Shown here in pieces: positions 1 to 7,458 of a DNA stretch of 10,194 nucleotides. Every line of letters begins with the position of its first letter. Within the stretch, counting starts at the first letter, position 1. Origin of the DNA: Chitinophagaceae bacterium. GTDB lineage: Bacteria > Bacteroidota > Bacteroidia > Chitinophagales > Chitinophagaceae. The notes below the pieces were generated by a model that saw nothing but the letters and a program-made list of their open reading frames with translations, searched no databases and was not told the origin of the DNA. Both the position numbers and the translations under genes were made by a program. The stretch lies in the NCBI GenBank assembly GCA_019747455.1, contig JAIEQT010000342.1, positions 1 to 10,194 on the forward strand. The letters are read 5' to 3'.

Positions 1-31
1 CTACCCATGCTTTTCCGCGAATTATTGCCAT
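1..31 (-). CDS. LeuD-like hydro-lyase small subunit (5' end only)
   Basis: Only the first ten codons are inside the window, reading MAIIRGKAWV. The RGKAW(V/I)(F/Y)G start is the hallmark N-terminus of 3-isopropylmalate dehydratase/aconitase-type small subunits, which carry the swivelling domain that closes over the active site of the large subunit. The ATG lies 9 nt after the stop of the large-subunit gene, the usual LeuC-LeuD order and tight spacing of a two-subunit enzyme. No clear Shine-Dalgarno sequence precedes it, as is common in Bacteroidota. Whether the pair acts on isopropylmalate or on another hydroxy-dicarboxylate cannot be decided from ten residues. The rest lies left of position 1. 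Confidence 0.8.
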   Translation of the reverse strand, partial: MAIIRGKAWV

Positions 32-40
32 AAAAAATAT

Positions 41-1309
41 TTACCAGTTTTCGGAACGAGGATCTGTAATTTCTCCTTTAATAGCGCTTGCCGCCACAAC
101 TGCAGGAGAGGTTAAATAAATTTGTGCATTTTTGCTGCCCATTCGGCCTTTCATATTTCTATTACCCGCACTTAATACAATATCACCATCACCTGCAACT
201 CCTGTATGGATGCCCGCACAAGGCCCACAACTCGATGTTTCTATAGCAGCACCTGCTTTTACTAAGGTTTCAAAATATCCTTTTTGAATACATTCTAAAT
301 ACACTTGCTGGCTGGCAGGTATGCAAATCATATTTACATCACGATGAATTTTCTTACCGGCTAAAATTTTTGCCATGATGGCAAAGTCTTCTGTTCTACC
401 GTTAGTACAAGTGCCCACAAATGCCTTATTGAATTTGGTTCCTACTAATTGTTCTACAGGAACGGTATCGTCTAATTTATCAGGTTTTGAAACGGTTGGC
501 CCAACATCGCTAACATCCACTTCGTATACAGCATCATATTTTGCGTCGGCATCACTACTAATCATTTCCCAGTTTCCTTTTTGAACGGGTTTTAAGTAAG
601 CAGCCGTTTTTGCATCTGGGGCAACAATTCCATTTTTAGCACCTAGGTCTACTGTCATATTGCATAAGGTCATTCTACCGGCAATATCTAATGCTTCAAT
701 AGCCGGGCCGCCATATTCTAGTGCTTTGTAAATAAGATGTCCATTCCAGTGCATCATACCCATGATATAGAGGCTAAGATCTTTAGCCATTACCCAAGGC
801 TGCCAGGTTCCGGTGATATGAAATTTTACCGATTCGGGAACGCGGAACCAGCATTTGCCGGTAGCCATAGCAATAGCTGCATCTGTTACACCGATGGCAT
901 TTCCAACTGCGCCAACGGCACCATAGGTGTTGGCATGTGAATCGGTACCGATAGATACTTTACCGGGTAATACATGCCCCTGCTCTACCATAAGTTGATG
1001 GGCTATGCCTTGCCTGCCAAGATCGTAGAAGTAAGGTAGGTTGTAGCTTTTGACGATTTCCCTCCATTCGTTGAGCATGGTAGCATATTCGGGGGTGGGG
1101 GGAGGAACGAGATGATCACTCACGCAAATCACTCGTTCTTTATCAAATAGCGTTTTAGATCCAAGGCTTTCAAATGCTTTAAAACATTGTTTGCCTAAAT
1201 AATCCATCGTCATAACTGTATGCACATCTACCCAAACTAATTGTCCGGGTACAACGGAATCACGCCCGCTATTAAAAGCCATGATTTTCTCCGTGATCGT
1301 CATCGCCAT
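41..1309 (-). CDS. LeuC-like aconitase-family hydro-lyase, large subunit
   Basis: A 422-residue large subunit of the 3-isopropylmalate dehydratase/homoaconitase type, of the shorter class near 420 residues rather than the class near 465. These enzymes use a [4Fe-4S] cluster to dehydrate and rehydrate a hydroxy-di- or tricarboxylate in the cytoplasm. The likely cluster ligands are visible: C301 in FVGTCTNGR, and C361 and C364 in SSCGPCAG. Other family signatures are GTDSHANTYG (121-130), GRMTLCNM (211-218), GAKNGIVAPD (223-232), NRNMKGRMG (383-391) and YLTSPAVVAASA (398-409). Odd points are GTDSHAN where LeuC usually has GTDSHT, and a Trp-rich stretch (WQPWVMAKD at 169-177, MMHWNGH at 185-191). 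No leuA or leuB is in view, and the gene follows a lipocalin-like gene by 27 nt, so a catabolic isomerase or hydratase (compare dimethylmaleate hydratase, same superfamily) is as plausible as leucine synthesis. Family is secure; substrate is not. Confidence 0.93.
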   Translation of the reverse strand: MAMTITEKIMAFNSGRDSVVPGQLVWVDVHTVMTMDYLGKQCFKAFESLGSKTLFDKERVICVSDHLVPPPTPEYATMLNEWREIVKSYNLPYFYDLGRQGIAHQLMVEQGHVLPGKVSIGTDSHANTYGAVGAVGNAIGVTDAAIAMATGKCWFRVPESVKFHITGTWQPWVMAKDLSLYIMGMMHWNGHLIYKALEYGGPAIEALDIAGRMTLCNMTVDLGAKNGIVAPDAKTAAYLKPVQKGNWEMISSDADAKYDAVYEVDVSDVGPTVSKPDKLDDTVPVEQLVGTKFNKAFVGTCTNGRTEDFAIMAKILAGKKIHRDVNMICIPASQQVYLECIQKGYFETLVKAGAAIETSSCGPCAGIHTGVAGDGDIVLSAGNRNMKGRMGSKNAQIYLTSPAVVAASAIKGEITDPRSENW

Positions 1310-1336
1310 ATGGTATAATTAAAGAGTGATTGTTGA

Positions 1337-1843
1337 TTAATGATCTGAGCGCGATTTACCGGTAAATCTTCGGGCAGCCAGGTCTACCCAAAACGCAGGA
1401 TCAATTTGATCCTGTGTGGCTGTTTGTCTTTCTTCGATCATGGTAAGACCTTCGAAAATATCTTCAAAGCTCCATTTCCAAGTACGGATTCGATGTTTAC
1501 CATCACCTATTAAATCAATCATTTCATACAAATGAGAACCCGGACGGTTTTTATAACTCCATGTTAAGCATACGCTATCATGTGTTTCCCAAGCTTTACC
1601 GAGGATTCTGGGATTATCGAAAACAAGAATGCCATCGGTATTAAATTCACATACACCAAAATCATGTAGTTCATGATGACCATCGGCCCAGGTATATTCA
1701 TTCACTTGGTGGTATTTATTACCATCAAATAATTTAATAGTGAGTTTGCTTTTCCATTGATCGTACTTTACGCCATTGGCATCTATGCGTGTATAAGTAC
1801 CTTCCCAGATACCCGTATGATTTGGAAATAGTTTTAGGTTCAT
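1337..1843 (-). CDS. Lipocalin/calycin-like protein (DUF3598-like)
   Basis: A 168-residue soluble protein with no signal peptide or membrane segment. It is rich in Trp, Tyr, His and Gly in alternating beta-strand patterns: GIWEGTYTRID (11-21), then YTWADGHHELHDFG, FDNPRILGKAWE, LTWSYKNRPGS, and a late HRIRTWKW. The GxWxGxY opening followed by regularly spaced aromatic strands is typical of small calycin barrels and resembles DUF3598-type proteins; that assignment is from memory of the pattern and is moderate. Such barrels usually bind a small hydrophobic ligand, and a few have enzymatic roles. It is the first gene of a minus-strand unit with the LeuC-like and LeuD-like genes 27 nt downstream, so it probably serves the same pathway. 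It is read divergently from the TonB receptor across a repeat-bearing control region. Confidence 0.7.
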   Translation of the reverse strand: MNLKLFPNHTGIWEGTYTRIDANGVKYDQWKSKLTIKLFDGNKYHQVNEYTWADGHHELHDFGVCEFNTDGILVFDNPRILGKAWETHDSVCLTWSYKNRPGSHLYEMIDLIGDGKHRIRTWKWSFEDIFEGLTMIEERQTATQDQIDPAFWVDLAARRFTGKSRSDH

Positions 1844-1867
1844 AAACAGTGCTGTTAAAATGAAAAT

Positions 1868-1888
1868 AGTTAACTAAGTTAATCAATT
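1868..1888. repeat. Left arm of operator-like inverted repeat
   Basis: The segment reads AGTTAAC, four bases, TTAATCAATT, and pairs with 1948-1968 as its inverted copy. It contains the perfect odd-centred palindrome TTAACT-A-AGTTAA at 1870-1882. By size it would fit a winged-helix dimer such as a MarR-type protein, but the regulator is unknown. Confidence 0.6.
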
Positions 1889-1947
1889 TGAGATAAAATA
1901 AAATTATTTTAAATTAGGATTTTAGAATAAAAAAGTAGTATTTTTAG

Positions 1948-1968
1948 AATTGATTAATATCGTTAACT
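1948..1968. repeat. Right arm of operator-like inverted repeat
   Basis: The segment reads AATTGATTAA, four bases, GTTAACT, the inverted copy of 1868-1888 with the conserved blocks identical. It ends 24 nt before the receptor ATG, a position from which a bound protein could block or help initiation of the receptor gene. Confidence 0.6.
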
Positions 1969-1992
1969 GTTTACGAAACTAAATTAATTGCT

Positions 1993-4857
1993 ATGAACAA
2001 ATTGCTCAGGATTCTCTTTTTTTCCCTGACTTTATTCGTTACCAATACCTTGCTTGCTCAAGTGAGTATTACCGGTAAAGTATCTTCGCCCGATAAAAAG
2101 GGAGTAGAAGGTGTGTCTGTTACTGAAAAAGGCACAAAAAACGGAGCGGTAACAGATAAAGATGGAAAATTTATTATCAAAGTAAAATCTAACACGGCTA
2201 CTTTGCTCGTGAGTGCGGTAAATTATCGTGAACAGCAGATCGCATTAAGCGGCCGCAGCTCGGTAGATGTAACTTTACAAGAAGAAACAAGTACATTAAA
2301 TGAAGTGAGTGTTACTGCGGGAAGACAACCTGTTAGAAAGTTAGAAACTACGCAAGCGGTAGACATTATCAATAACAAGGTATTAAAGTCGATTAAGCCA
2401 GAAAGCTTTGCAGAAGCTGTAACACTTACCCCCGGTGTTTTTGCTAATAATTCTCAAGGTAGAAGAGGTGGTGTTGTTATCAGGGGCTTTCCTGATGGTA
2501 ACCCATTAGGTGGCTTGGTTTATACCAGTATCTTAATTGATGGTTTACCCGCTTTCGGTAGTGCCGGTCGTTTACCCGATGCCGGATTTGGCTTTGATGA
2601 TAATATCGAAAAAGTAGAAGTAGTAAGAGGTAGTACCGCTACTGTTTATGGTCGCTCTGCTGCTGCCGGCGTAATTAATATGATCAGCAAAACCGGGGGT
2701 GAAGAAACTCATGGATCTGTGAAGTTTTCTCGCTATGATAATATTCATACAGATAATAATTATCTCAATTATCGATTGGATTGGAATGTGAACGGTTCTG
2801 TAACAGCAGATAAACTTGTGCGATATAATATCGGTGGCTGGTTTATTGATGATAGAGGATTCAGAAAAACCGGTTATAACGATCAAGGATATCAGTTACG
2901 CGGAAATTTTGATTTTATTAATAAAGATGGAAAAGGGAAAATCCGCTTAGGATTATTATTCGCAAAATATTCTTTCCAAAACTTAACAGATGTGCCGTTA
3001 GACCCAACCAATATGAAACTCCCTTATGGTTGGAGAAACACAAGCACTTTTATATTCCCGGCATTTACCAATATTACGTATTCGGTTTTTGGAACCGGAC
3101 AGAGTGCTGTATTGCCTCGCCCGAGTGGCTTACCTGTTCCGGATGCTAATGGTGTTCAAGTTTCCAGAAATATTAATCAACAGCTAACTAGTGGAAACTT
3201 CAGTAGAAATATTCAATTGAATTTTCAAGTAGAGCGTGATCTAGGAAGTGGTTGGACCTTTGAAAATAAATTCAGGTATCAGTCTTTGGGAAGCGGTACA
3301 AAATATCCTTTCTCTATTCCTTCATTCTATAATTCAAATGGGGCGTATTCTCCAGCGGTATTACCTACAACACTTACTCCGGGTACAGCGTACACTTCTG
3401 CCGGAGGTGCATTTAGATTAATGCTGGATGGAGATGCTTATGATAATGATGTTATGAATGAAGCAAGGATTAAGAAAAACTGGACTTCCGGAAATGTTAA
3501 ACAAACATTTCAGGCGGGATACTATTTCTCCAGTACCAATCTTCGTCCTACAACCTACAGCTACTCACATTTTGTGAATCCGATCAATGCGAGTGATATT
3601 CAATTAATAAGTGGTATTATTCCCGGTCGGTTAGCTTTATCACCTGTAACGTCAATCCCGTTGAATATTACTATTGCCAGTGCAACAGCAAATCCACAGC
3701 GTGGTTCCATTACCAGAAGAGGTATCTATACGGAACAAGTGAATGCTATTTTCGGAGGATACGAAGCTAAGTTTAATGATAAACTTACTATTAATGTAGG
3801 AGCACGGTATGATGCTTTGTGGATGAATTTATCAGAAACCAAAGCGCCTTTCGATAGTGCTATAAAGCGTATATTGAACTTTGGTGATTATTCAGCGTCT
3901 GTTGGGTTTAATTACTTGTTTAATAGATCAACTTCTATTTATGCCAATGTAAACCGTGCCTATAGAATGCCTGATTATTCTGCGTTTACTTCATTAGAAT
4001 ATGTTAGTGCAACCGCATCAAATGCAACAGCTAGCACATTATCAAGATTGCCTAATGGATTATCGGGTAATGAAATAATTATTTCTTCTGAAGTAGGCTT
4101 TAGAAAACAAGCGGGTGATGTAGGATTTGATGTGGCGGTATATTATAACACCATTAAAAACAGATTGGCATCTATCTTTGAAAATGGATTGCTTGTATCA
4201 AAACCTTTTGGATCAAACCGAATCATGGGTGCAGAGCTTTCTATATCCTATAATCCATCACAAGTATTAAAAGGATTAAGTGTACGCTCTAGTATCACTA
4301 TTCAAAAAGCAACGTTTACCGACTTCAAAATATCAAATGCAGTTTCAGGGGGCATCATTGGTCGGCAATCTAATTTACCCGATGTTGATATCAACGGTAA
4401 CTTGTTCGGGTTGAGTGTTATCAATGAGGGAAACAACCAAACATCCATCAATGTAGTTGGGAATAAATTGCCGGGCGTTCCAGATTATATTTGGAATACC
4501 ACATTGCTTTATACTCATAAATGGTTTGGACTCGATTTCTCTTCCAACGTTAATGGTGGTAAACGATATGCTGATGCTACCAATCTTATCAATTTAGGTG
4601 AGTTAGCCGTAATTAATACAGGAGGTTATTTCCGTTGGGCTATGAAAGGTAGAAATGAGCTTCGCATTGGTTTACAATGTAAGAACTTGGGTAATCGCCA
4701 AGGTGTGCAAAATATTGCCGGTTTAGCAGAGAATTCAACAGCTATGGGACAATTACAAGCAACACCCAATTTTAGCAATGGAGGTGTTCCTATTTGGGCG
4801 CAGGGATATCTTCAGTTGCCCAGAAGATGGATAGCATATATTTCTTTTGATTTCTAG
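1993..4857 (+). CDS. TonB-dependent outer-membrane receptor
   Basis: A 954-residue TonB-dependent receptor that would import a scarce substrate across the outer membrane using energy from TonB-ExbBD. A Sec signal peptide occupies residues 1-22, with cleavage likely between LLA and QVS. A carboxypeptidase-regulatory-like beta-sandwich follows (about 24-95; ITGKVSSPDKKGVEGVSV and DKDGKFIIKV are typical), then the LNEVSVTA linker, a plug domain (about 115-235; VVIRGFPDG, ILIDGLPA, VEVVRGSTATVYGRSAAAG), and a long barrel ending RRWIAYISFDF with the expected C-terminal Phe. No SusD-like lipoprotein follows and the sequence lacks the SusC hallmarks, so a siderophore-type or small-organic-molecule receptor fits better than a polysaccharide system. 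The start is fixed by the signal peptide. It is divergent from the lipocalin-like/LeuCD-like unit, which suggests a shared substrate; that link is inference. Confidence 0.95.
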   Translation: MNKLLRILFFSLTLFVTNTLLAQVSITGKVSSPDKKGVEGVSVTEKGTKNGAVTDKDGKFIIKVKSNTATLLVSAVNYREQQIALSGRSSVDVTLQEETSTLNEVSVTAGRQPVRKLETTQAVDIINNKVLKSIKPESFAEAVTLTPGVFANNSQGRRGGVVIRGFPDGNPLGGLVYTSILIDGLPAFGSAGRLPDAGFGFDDNIEKVEVVRGSTATVYGRSAAAGVINMISKTGGEETHGSVKFSRYDNIHTDNNYLNYRLDWNVNGSVTADKLVRYNIGGWFIDDRGFRKTGYNDQGYQLRGNFDFINKDGKGKIRLGLLFAKYSFQNLTDVPLDPTNMKLPYGWRNTSTFIFPAFTNITYSVFGTGQSAVLPRPSGLPVPDANGVQVSRNINQQLTSGNFSRNIQLNFQVERDLGSGWTFENKFRYQSLGSGTKYPFSIPSFYNSNGAYSPAVLPTTLTPGTAYTSAGGAFRLMLDGDAYDNDVMNEARIKKNWTSGNVKQTFQAGYYFSSTNLRPTTYSYSHFVNPINASDIQLISGIIPGRLALSPVTSIPLNITIASATANPQRGSITRRGIYTEQVNAIFGGYEAKFNDKLTINVGARYDALWMNLSETKAPFDSAIKRILNFGDYSASVGFNYLFNRSTSIYANVNRAYRMPDYSAFTSLEYVSATASNATASTLSRLPNGLSGNEIIISSEVGFRKQAGDVGFDVAVYYNTIKNRLASIFENGLLVSKPFGSNRIMGAELSISYNPSQVLKGLSVRSSITIQKATFTDFKISNAVSGGIIGRQSNLPDVDINGNLFGLSVINEGNNQTSINVVGNKLPGVPDYIWNTTLLYTHKWFGLDFSSNVNGGKRYADATNLINLGELAVINTGGYFRWAMKGRNELRIGLQCKNLGNRQGVQNIAGLAENSTAMGQLQATPNFSNGGVPIWAQGYLQLPRRWIAYISFDF

Positions 4858-4879
4858 TTTTGATAAGCGTTTAATTGTT

Positions 4880-4907
4880 AAACAGTCCCGCAAAAGCGTG
4901 ACTGTTT
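4880..4907 (+). terminator. Hairpin after the receptor gene (terminator or attenuator)
   Basis: The arms AAACAGTC and GACTGTTT pair perfectly; inside them, after one C/T mismatch, CGC pairs with GCG around an AAAA loop. The hairpin starts 22 nt after the receptor stop and ends 14 nt before the DoxX-like ATG. The following bases (cataaaagtatttt) are only partly T-rich, so it may weaken rather than end read-through, keeping the membrane-protein gene below the receptor. Confidence 0.55.
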
Positions 4908-4921
4908 CATAAAAGTATTTT

Positions 4922-5311
4922 ATGAAAAAATTATCTCAATATGCACCCTTCTTTTTACGCGTCATCTTTGGTATTTATTTATTCCTGGCCTTAAAAGCAG
5001 GTGTATATAAACCTGAGCTAATTGATAAGTATGGAGAGAACCTTACTAAATTAGGAATACCGGCAGGCAATATATTAGCTTATGTAAGTACGATTAGTAT
5101 GCTTATTTGCTATACGCTATTGCTAATTGGTTGGAAAGCCAGATGGGCTGCATTTCCGGTAATGATCAATTTTATTGTGGCAATAGTATACGGACATGTT
5201 ATTCCAAACCATTCACTCTCGCAAGCAGTACCTGCAATTGTATTATTGGTATTAGCCATTTTTATATTGATGAGCGGACCGGGGAAACCTTCGATTGATG
5301 AAGGCTGGTAA
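4922..5311 (+). CDS. DoxX-like small integral membrane protein
   Basis: A 129-residue hydrophobic protein with four likely membrane segments: about 9-26 (FFLRVIFGIYLFLAL), 50-69 (ILAYVSTISMLICYTLLLIG), 73-91 (WAAFPVMINFIVAIVYGHV) and 99-117 (SQAVPAIVLLVLAIFILM). The FFLRVIFGIYLFLALKAG opening, the KLGIPAG segment before the second helix and the overall length fit the DoxX/DoxD-like family. Members are linked to quinone or thiol redox processes in several organisms, but most have no proven role. It follows the receptor gene by 64 nt with a hairpin in between, so it is probably the second gene of the same unit. No redox-active Cys pair is visible; the single Cys (in MLICYTLL) is in the second helix. 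Confidence 0.8.
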   Translation: MKKLSQYAPFFLRVIFGIYLFLALKAGVYKPELIDKYGENLTKLGIPAGNILAYVSTISMLICYTLLLIGWKARWAAFPVMINFIVAIVYGHVIPNHSLSQAVPAIVLLVLAIFILMSGPGKPSIDEGW

Positions 5312-5312
5312 C

Positions 5313-5348
5313 TCTTTTAGCTTACCCCTTAAGGGGTAAGCTAAAAGA
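5313..5348. terminator. Perfect 36-nt palindrome between convergent genes
   Basis: The sequence is perfectly self-complementary over 36 nt, centred on TTAA between 5330 and 5331, so RNA from either strand can form a stem of about 16 bp with a four-base loop (left arm TCTTTTAGCTTACCCC). It fills almost all of the 38-nt gap between the DoxX-like stop and the stop of the DUF1838 gene. On the plus strand it is followed within a few bases by a T-rich run (taatttttcttttt), which supports termination of the receptor/DoxX transcript; on the minus strand the T-tract is missing. A shared bidirectional terminator is the simplest reading. Confidence 0.8.
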
Positions 5349-5349
5349 A

Positions 5350-6213
5350 CTAATTTTTCTTTTTACGTTCCTCCATTACCTTCTTATAGTATTTCCAACT
5401 CGTCATGTTGGGTGATGTATATGTTTCCGGGGCATGTTGATACGCGGGATAATTTGCCAACACAAAATCTTTGATGGGTTTAGGTAAGTCGTCCCATCCA
5501 TTTTTTAATTTGTAGCCGCGACTTTGGTATAACAGATTTCCTGGGCGGGCAGCCATTTTCATCCATGGTAAAAAATCACTAAAGCGCGTCCAGGAAATAT
5601 CAACTGTAGCATTATTTGTTTTAGGATTTTGTAAATCGGCTTCACTCATAAAGAAATTAAATAGTTCAGCACCTTGATAAACGTCACTACGCGTATTCTT
5701 GGGCCATTCTGCTTTTTTTAGCGGGGAAGGATAAGAAAGGGGAACGTCGTTATACAGGTTGATACGATCATTACCCAGCCGCTCAAAAGGCACTTTAAAA
5801 GCACCATACTTAAATGTTTGATTTACGGGATCATTCCAAACATGTACTACTTCTACTTCCTCGCCTGTCCATGGATTTTTCCAGGTTTTTAAAATTTCAT
5901 TTGTTTTTGGGTCCTGATAAACTAACATCTCGCGCGTAATAAGCTTCCATCCACTATCGCCCGGTATTTTTTCAACTCTAGCAATATTATACATTTCAAA
6001 ATTGAAGACATGCTTCCAAGGCTTATCAGGATCATAAGCATATATAGCTCCTTTGGCATAAAATACTACTTCATCTTTTGGGTTAAGTGAAGCACGCATT
6101 TTAATGTATGCGTCCATATTGCCTTTCGCATCGGTTAAATCGAACTGATTTTTTTTCTGGGCAGTAGTTGCCATTGAAATAAGTAAGCAAATACTGAAAA
6201 TTATCTTTTTCAT
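5350..6213 (-). CDS. Secreted DUF1838 family protein
   Basis: A 287-residue protein with a Sec signal peptide (MKKIIFSICLLISMATTAQ, cleavage near 18-19), so it is likely periplasmic. The mature part matches the DUF1838 pattern: KNPWTGEEVEVVHVWNDPV (112-130), and SWTRFSDFLPWMKMAARPGN (207-226) followed by YQSRGYK. These Trp-, Arg- and Pro-rich segments are the parts usually conserved, and the length fits the family. No biochemical function is established for the family as far as I know, and I see no standard catalytic motif. It is the last of three minus-strand genes, 109 nt after the VOC-like gene, with a repeat-rich spacer between them. The lysine-rich tail (EERKKKN) ends right at the terminator palindrome. 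A role in the locus's small-molecule pathway is inferred from context only. Confidence 0.85.
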   Translation of the reverse strand: MKKIIFSICLLISMATTAQKKNQFDLTDAKGNMDAYIKMRASLNPKDEVVFYAKGAIYAYDPDKPWKHVFNFEMYNIARVEKIPGDSGWKLITREMLVYQDPKTNEILKTWKNPWTGEEVEVVHVWNDPVNQTFKYGAFKVPFERLGNDRINLYNDVPLSYPSPLKKAEWPKNTRSDVYQGAELFNFFMSEADLQNPKTNNATVDISWTRFSDFLPWMKMAARPGNLLYQSRGYKLKNGWDDLPKPIKDFVLANYPAYQHAPETYTSPNMTSWKYYKKVMEERKKKN

Positions 6214-6224
6214 ATTTTGAGGTT

Positions 6225-6315
6225 TCGGGATACGAGATTCGGGATACGAGAAAGAAAATTTAGGTTATTGTTGTAGTTCTCTGAACCCGTAACCCGTATC
6301 TCGCAACTCGTATCT
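6225..6315. repeat. Direct and inverted repeats in a 109-nt spacer
   Basis: Two 12-nt direct copies of TCGGGATACGAG lie at 6225-6236 and 6239-6250. The right side (about 6291-6315) is their inverted, imperfect counterpart: its reverse complement begins GATACGAG and continues CGAGATACGGG, agreeing with 6229-6250 at 18 of 22 positions. A transcript crossing it could fold into a long imperfect hairpin with a loop of about 40 nt. It lies between the VOC-like and DUF1838 genes, read in the same direction, and may be a dispersed intergenic repeat, a partial terminator or an mRNA-stabilising element. Confidence 0.7.
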
Positions 6316-6322
6316 TAATCTT

Positions 6323-7435
6323 TTAATCTTTCGTAAAGATCGTTTCTAATTTAGTAATTGGTTTATTAGTAGTTGAATTTTTTTCTATGATTTGCCAGGT
6401 AGCACCTTCCGGCCCGCGGAATACAAAACTAATTTCTCCGAATTCATTTTTTTGAATATTACTTGGCTTTAAGCCATGCCTGCTAACTAGGTTATAAACG
6501 AAACTTAGTTTAGGCGTATAAAAACTGTGCATGGTAATACCCGGCTCACCCAAACGTTGATGTGCAGCCGCATTGGGCTTATTGCGATTATGTGCCATGA
6601 AGAATTTTAACTTACCACAAATATTATTCGGACTTACAAAACCCTGGTAAAAATGGCTATATCCATCCGCCATGAGGAAAGTGGCTTTTGGTCCACGTAA
6701 GTAATCTCCATCCACAGTAGGTTTATTTTCTGCGCGTAAACCAAGAGCCGTTTGCAGATACATCAATTGCTGCATACTATCTACTATAATCATAAAATCG
6801 TGATGGGTAAATTCACTGGTTTTTAAATTTGACTTTTCGTTGATAGTGCCATATCCGGGAATGGAATACCCATAACGCTGAAAAAAAACATGGTTAAAAA
6901 ATTCTCCATACACAGCATTTTCTCTTACACCAACCGGACGTTTAAAGAAATCCAGCTCATTGCTTTTGTTAATACGCAGGGGGTCATCGAAAACAGGAAT
7001 GGTTGGCAACCAGCGTTGTTGTTGTGCGCGTAATGTTTTGTATACATCTTCTAACCGAATAATATCTTTTGTTAGCATTACGCTCATGCGTTGCCCAACT
7101 GTTTCAGGTTCTGTATAACCAACACCGGGCCCTAACAGTTCTTGCCATTGTATGATTCTTAATAACCCATGTGAATCGATACTTCCATTTTGTAATCGAT
7201 AACTGGTTGCAGCGCTTGGTACATTATATAAGGCTTGTGCTTGTGTTTTGGTAAGTGTTGCGCTATCAATTACAGTAAATCCGAATTCATTGAAATAGCG
7301 AATAGTAAAAGCAGCGTCGGTAGTGCCTACTACTACTTCATACACACCACTAATACCCGTGTTTGGAATGCTGTCTTTTTGTGCTGCAACAGAAAGTATC
7401 AAGCAGCTACAGAAAATAGAAAATATTTTTTTCAT
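6323..7435 (-). CDS. Secreted protein with glyoxalase/VOC-like modules
   Basis: A 370-residue protein with a Sec signal peptide (cleavage near residues 18-19), so probably periplasmic. The mature part looks like two glyoxalase/VOC-type halves. The first (about 29-135) has GVYEVVVGTTDAAFTIRYFN and then EFGFTVID, the usual strand-helix-strand opening. The second (about 208-350) has HHDFMIIVDSMQQLMYLQTA followed by LGL, and closes with EISFVFRGPEGATWQIIEK, very like the VOC end FxDPdGNxxEL. VOC proteins bind a divalent metal with His/Glu side chains and act as dioxygenases, isomerases, lyases or binding proteins. H211, H212 and E351 are possible ligands, but I cannot assign them safely. It sits 23 nt after the MDR gene and upstream of DUF1838. 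A signal peptide on a VOC protein is uncommon. Fold is moderately sure; activity is unknown. Confidence 0.68.
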   Translation of the reverse strand: MKKIFSIFCSCLILSVAAQKDSIPNTGISGVYEVVVGTTDAAFTIRYFNEFGFTVIDSATLTKTQAQALYNVPSAATSYRLQNGSIDSHGLLRIIQWQELLGPGVGYTEPETVGQRMSVMLTKDIIRLEDVYKTLRAQQQRWLPTIPVFDDPLRINKSNELDFFKRPVGVRENAVYGEFFNHVFFQRYGYSIPGYGTINEKSNLKTSEFTHHDFMIIVDSMQQLMYLQTALGLRAENKPTVDGDYLRGPKATFLMADGYSHFYQGFVSPNNICGKLKFFMAHNRNKPNAAAHQRLGEPGITMHSFYTPKLSFVYNLVSRHGLKPSNIQKNEFGEISFVFRGPEGATWQIIEKNSTTNKPITKLETIFTKD

Positions 7436-7458
7436 CTATTAATTTATTTAACTACACC

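Larger units (their letters stand above)
1844..1992. promoter_or_regulatory. Divergent control region with inverted repeats
   Basis: This 149-bp, very AT-rich gap separates the lipocalin-like gene (minus) from the TonB receptor (plus) and should hold both promoters. Two 21-nt arms, 1868-1888 and 1948-1968, are inverted copies of AGTTAAC-N4-TTAATCAATT, differing only within the N4 block. The left arm contains a perfect 13-bp palindrome TTAACT-A-AGTTAA (1870-1882). An almost identical 5' segment occurs in the other divergent gap near 8472-8494. The layout suggests binding sites for a dimeric regulator. No exact Bacteroidota promoter (TTG, about 19 nt, TAnnTTTG) was found; TCAATTTG at 1883-1890 is a partial match without a -33 TTG. 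Confidence 0.55.

Noticed and set aside
1..1309. Leucine biosynthesis operon
   Set aside because: Only the LeuC/LeuD-like pair is present, with a lipocalin-like gene upstream and no leuA or leuB in view, so the leu gene symbols were not given.
2572..2886. 104-codon open frame on the minus strand within the receptor gene
   Set aside because: It lies fully inside a well-supported receptor gene, its translation has no recognisable domain, and its composition follows the antisense of plug and barrel codons.
1993..5311. SusC/SusD-type glycan uptake pair
   Set aside because: The receptor lacks SusC hallmarks and the next gene is a small DoxX-like membrane protein, not a SusD lipoprotein.
6214..6322. 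CRISPR array or mobile-element end
   Set aside because: There are only two direct copies with a 2-nt gap and one inverted partner; no spacer pattern, transposase or target duplication is present.
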